DNA of 64,000 nucleotides from assembly GCF_000282315.2 (NCBI RefSeq), contig NZ_AKJN02000012.1, positions 1-64,000 on the forward strand. Reading direction: 5' to 3'. Below, piece after piece: positions 63,081 to 64,000 of the stretch. Every line of letters starts with the position of its first letter. Within the stretch, counting starts at the first letter, position 1. Source of the DNA: Pseudomonas sp. GM41(2012). Its GTDB lineage: Bacteria; Pseudomonadota; Gammaproteobacteria; Pseudomonadales; Pseudomonadaceae. Both the position numbers and the translations under genes were made by a program. The notes under the pieces were generated by a model. That model had not been told where the DNA came from. It was given only the letters and a program-made list of their open reading frames with translations, and ran no database searches.

Positions 63081-63311
63081 ATGGCACGCAAAGCCTTTGA
63101 AACCTTCGAAGCCGTATCTGCCGTAGTACCCCGTGAGGGCGGATATCACGCCGCAATTGCCACCAAGGCCATCGGTGGTTCGGGCGCACCGCGCTTTCAC
63201 AAGCTGCTCGAAGAACAGACCTTTAAAACTGCCCATGAGGCCGATGAGGCCGCAGCCAAGGAACTGACCCGTCTCAGGGACGTCAGCGAAGACGGCGACC
63301 TGATCTGGTAA
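63081..63311 (+). CDS. Small conserved protein of unknown function
   Basis: A 76-aa acidic soluble protein: MARKAFETFEAVSAVVPREG, a short glycine-containing turn (TKAIGGSGAPRFHK), then a helix EADEAAAKELTRLRDVSEDG and the end DLIW. I believe it is conserved in pseudomonads, but I cannot name a function. AGGAT lies 7 nt before the ATG. It is convergent with the flavin reductase gene; their stop codons abut. Confidence 0.8.
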   Translation: MARKAFETFEAVSAVVPREGGYHAAIATKAIGGSGAPRFHKLLEEQTFKTAHEADEAAAKELTRLRDVSEDGDLIW

Positions 63312-63941
63312 TTACCTTTTCGCCCCCGGGCGATACATCTTGAACAACGCCTCAGGCCCCAGCTGGAAATAATCCGCTGGCCCGCCGCCGCGCAGAATCG
63401 GTTCTGCCGCGGCGGTGTCGTACACCCCATCCTTCAACAGCCACTTGGCGATATGCACGGCGACCACTTCGCCGAGAATCAGCCAGCTCGGCACCACGTT
63501 GCCATCGGCCCGCTGCAACTGAATGATCTGCGTGACCTTGCACTCGAAGGACACCGGGCTTTCGGCGACGCGCGGCACCTGAATGATTTTCGACGCTGCC
63601 GGGGTCAGCCCGGACAACTCGAACTCGTTGACCTCAGGCTCGACCATGGCAGAGCACTGGTTCATCTGTTCGGCCAGCGGACGGGTCGCCAGGTTCCAGG
63701 CGAACTCGCCGGTTCGCTCAATGTTATTCAGGCTGTCTTTGCGCCCGACACTGGAAAATCCAATGATCGGCGGAATGTAGTTGAAGGCGTTGAAGAAGCT
63801 GTAGGGTGCCAGGTTCAGGCGGCCATCGGCATCCTGGGAAGAAATCCAGCCAATGGGGCGCGGGCCGACGATGGCGTTGAACGGGTCATGCGGCAGGCCG
63901 TGGCCGTTGGCGGGTTCGTAGAAGTGGATGTCGTCGGGCAT
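63312..63941 (-). CDS. Flavin reductase-like (FMN-binding split barrel) protein
   Basis: A 209-aa protein of the flavin-reductase/DIM6 split-barrel family: GPRPIGWISSQDADGRLNLA (about residues 27-46) and SFFNAFNYIPPIIGFSSVG contact FMN, and TGEFAWNLATRPLAEQMN is the dimer-interface segment. These proteins supply reduced flavin or act as small oxidoreductases; partner unknown. CAGGAAAG precedes the ATG. The gene is complete within the window, 59 nt from its right end. Confidence 0.9.
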   Translation of the reverse strand: MPDDIHFYEPANGHGLPHDPFNAIVGPRPIGWISSQDADGRLNLAPYSFFNAFNYIPPIIGFSSVGRKDSLNNIERTGEFAWNLATRPLAEQMNQCSAMVEPEVNEFELSGLTPAASKIIQVPRVAESPVSFECKVTQIIQLQRADGNVVPSWLILGEVVAVHIAKWLLKDGVYDTAAAEPILRGGGPADYFQLGPEALFKMYRPGAKR

Positions 63942-64000
63942 GGAAGGCTTTCCTGGGGCTTATTCGGAGATCGCGTCATAGTGCTGGGACGAATGGATAA

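Overview
The window looks like one contiguous piece of a Pseudomonas chromosome, most likely of the P. fluorescens group. Protein sequences and gene order match blocks I remember from P. aeruginosa PAO1: rnt-pyrC-motY-argG; nth-rnf; SDR-HugZ-like-fxsA-groESL-colRS-inaA-mexWV-imelysin cluster-bifA-sodB-lysE-argP. The numerous short palindromic intergenic repeats of the REP/BIME kind are typical of the fluorescens group. I see no integrase, transposase, prophage gene, tRNA, rRNA or CRISPR array.

Layout. 1-4.2 kb: RNase T, pyrimidine and arginine synthesis, and the flagellar motor protein MotY. 4.3-6.2 kb: a low-GC, strand-skewed stretch with an unrecognised membrane protein and an orphan response regulator. 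6.2-11 kb: a small conserved protein, endonuclease III and an rnf-type redox cluster that is clearly non-canonical. It has no rnfC, the RnfB carries an RnfC-like tail, and the RnfA has lost its membrane iron-sulfur cysteines. 11-19.3 kb: metG, apbC, an SDR, a HugZ-like protein, fxsA and groESL with a heat-shock-like promoter. 19.4-26.1 kb: the envelope-stress region, with a PAP2 phosphatase, an LTA-synthase-family transferase, colRS, a methyltransferase and an LPS-kinase-like gene; putative ColR boxes sit on both sides of colRS. 26.2-30.4 kb: a MexVW-type RND pump. 30.6-35.9 kb: an imelysin / di-haem oxidoreductase / imelysin lipoprotein / DUF1513 cluster with a Fur-box-like palindrome, probably for iron acquisition. 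36.1-43.6 kb: the c-di-GMP phosphodiesterase BifA, a 1.1-kb repeat-rich gap, a DUF6124 protein, SodB, an ArgO-type exporter, an ACT protein, ArgP and an epimerase. 43.7-53.8 kb: a coiled-coil membrane protein, a double-Cache protein, an MFS pump, pobA/pobR, and two LysR regulators beside an MBL-fold protein and an SDR. 53.9-61.3 kb: a catabolic operon with an AruI-like 2-keto-acid decarboxylase, an aldehyde dehydrogenase and a four-gene polyamine-type ABC importer. 61.4-64 kb: an AraC regulator, a monooxygenase-like protein, a small conserved protein and a flavin reductase.

The most unusual item is the reduced Rnf cluster (7.2-10.9 kb). It keeps the flavin-attachment threonines and the RnfB iron-sulfur clusters but lacks the NADH-oxidising subunit and the RnfA membrane cluster ligands, so its electron donor and route must differ from textbook Rnf/Rsx. 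The decarboxylase/dehydrogenase/ABC operon is a second candidate for an unassigned pathway, because its substrate cannot be read from the sequence.
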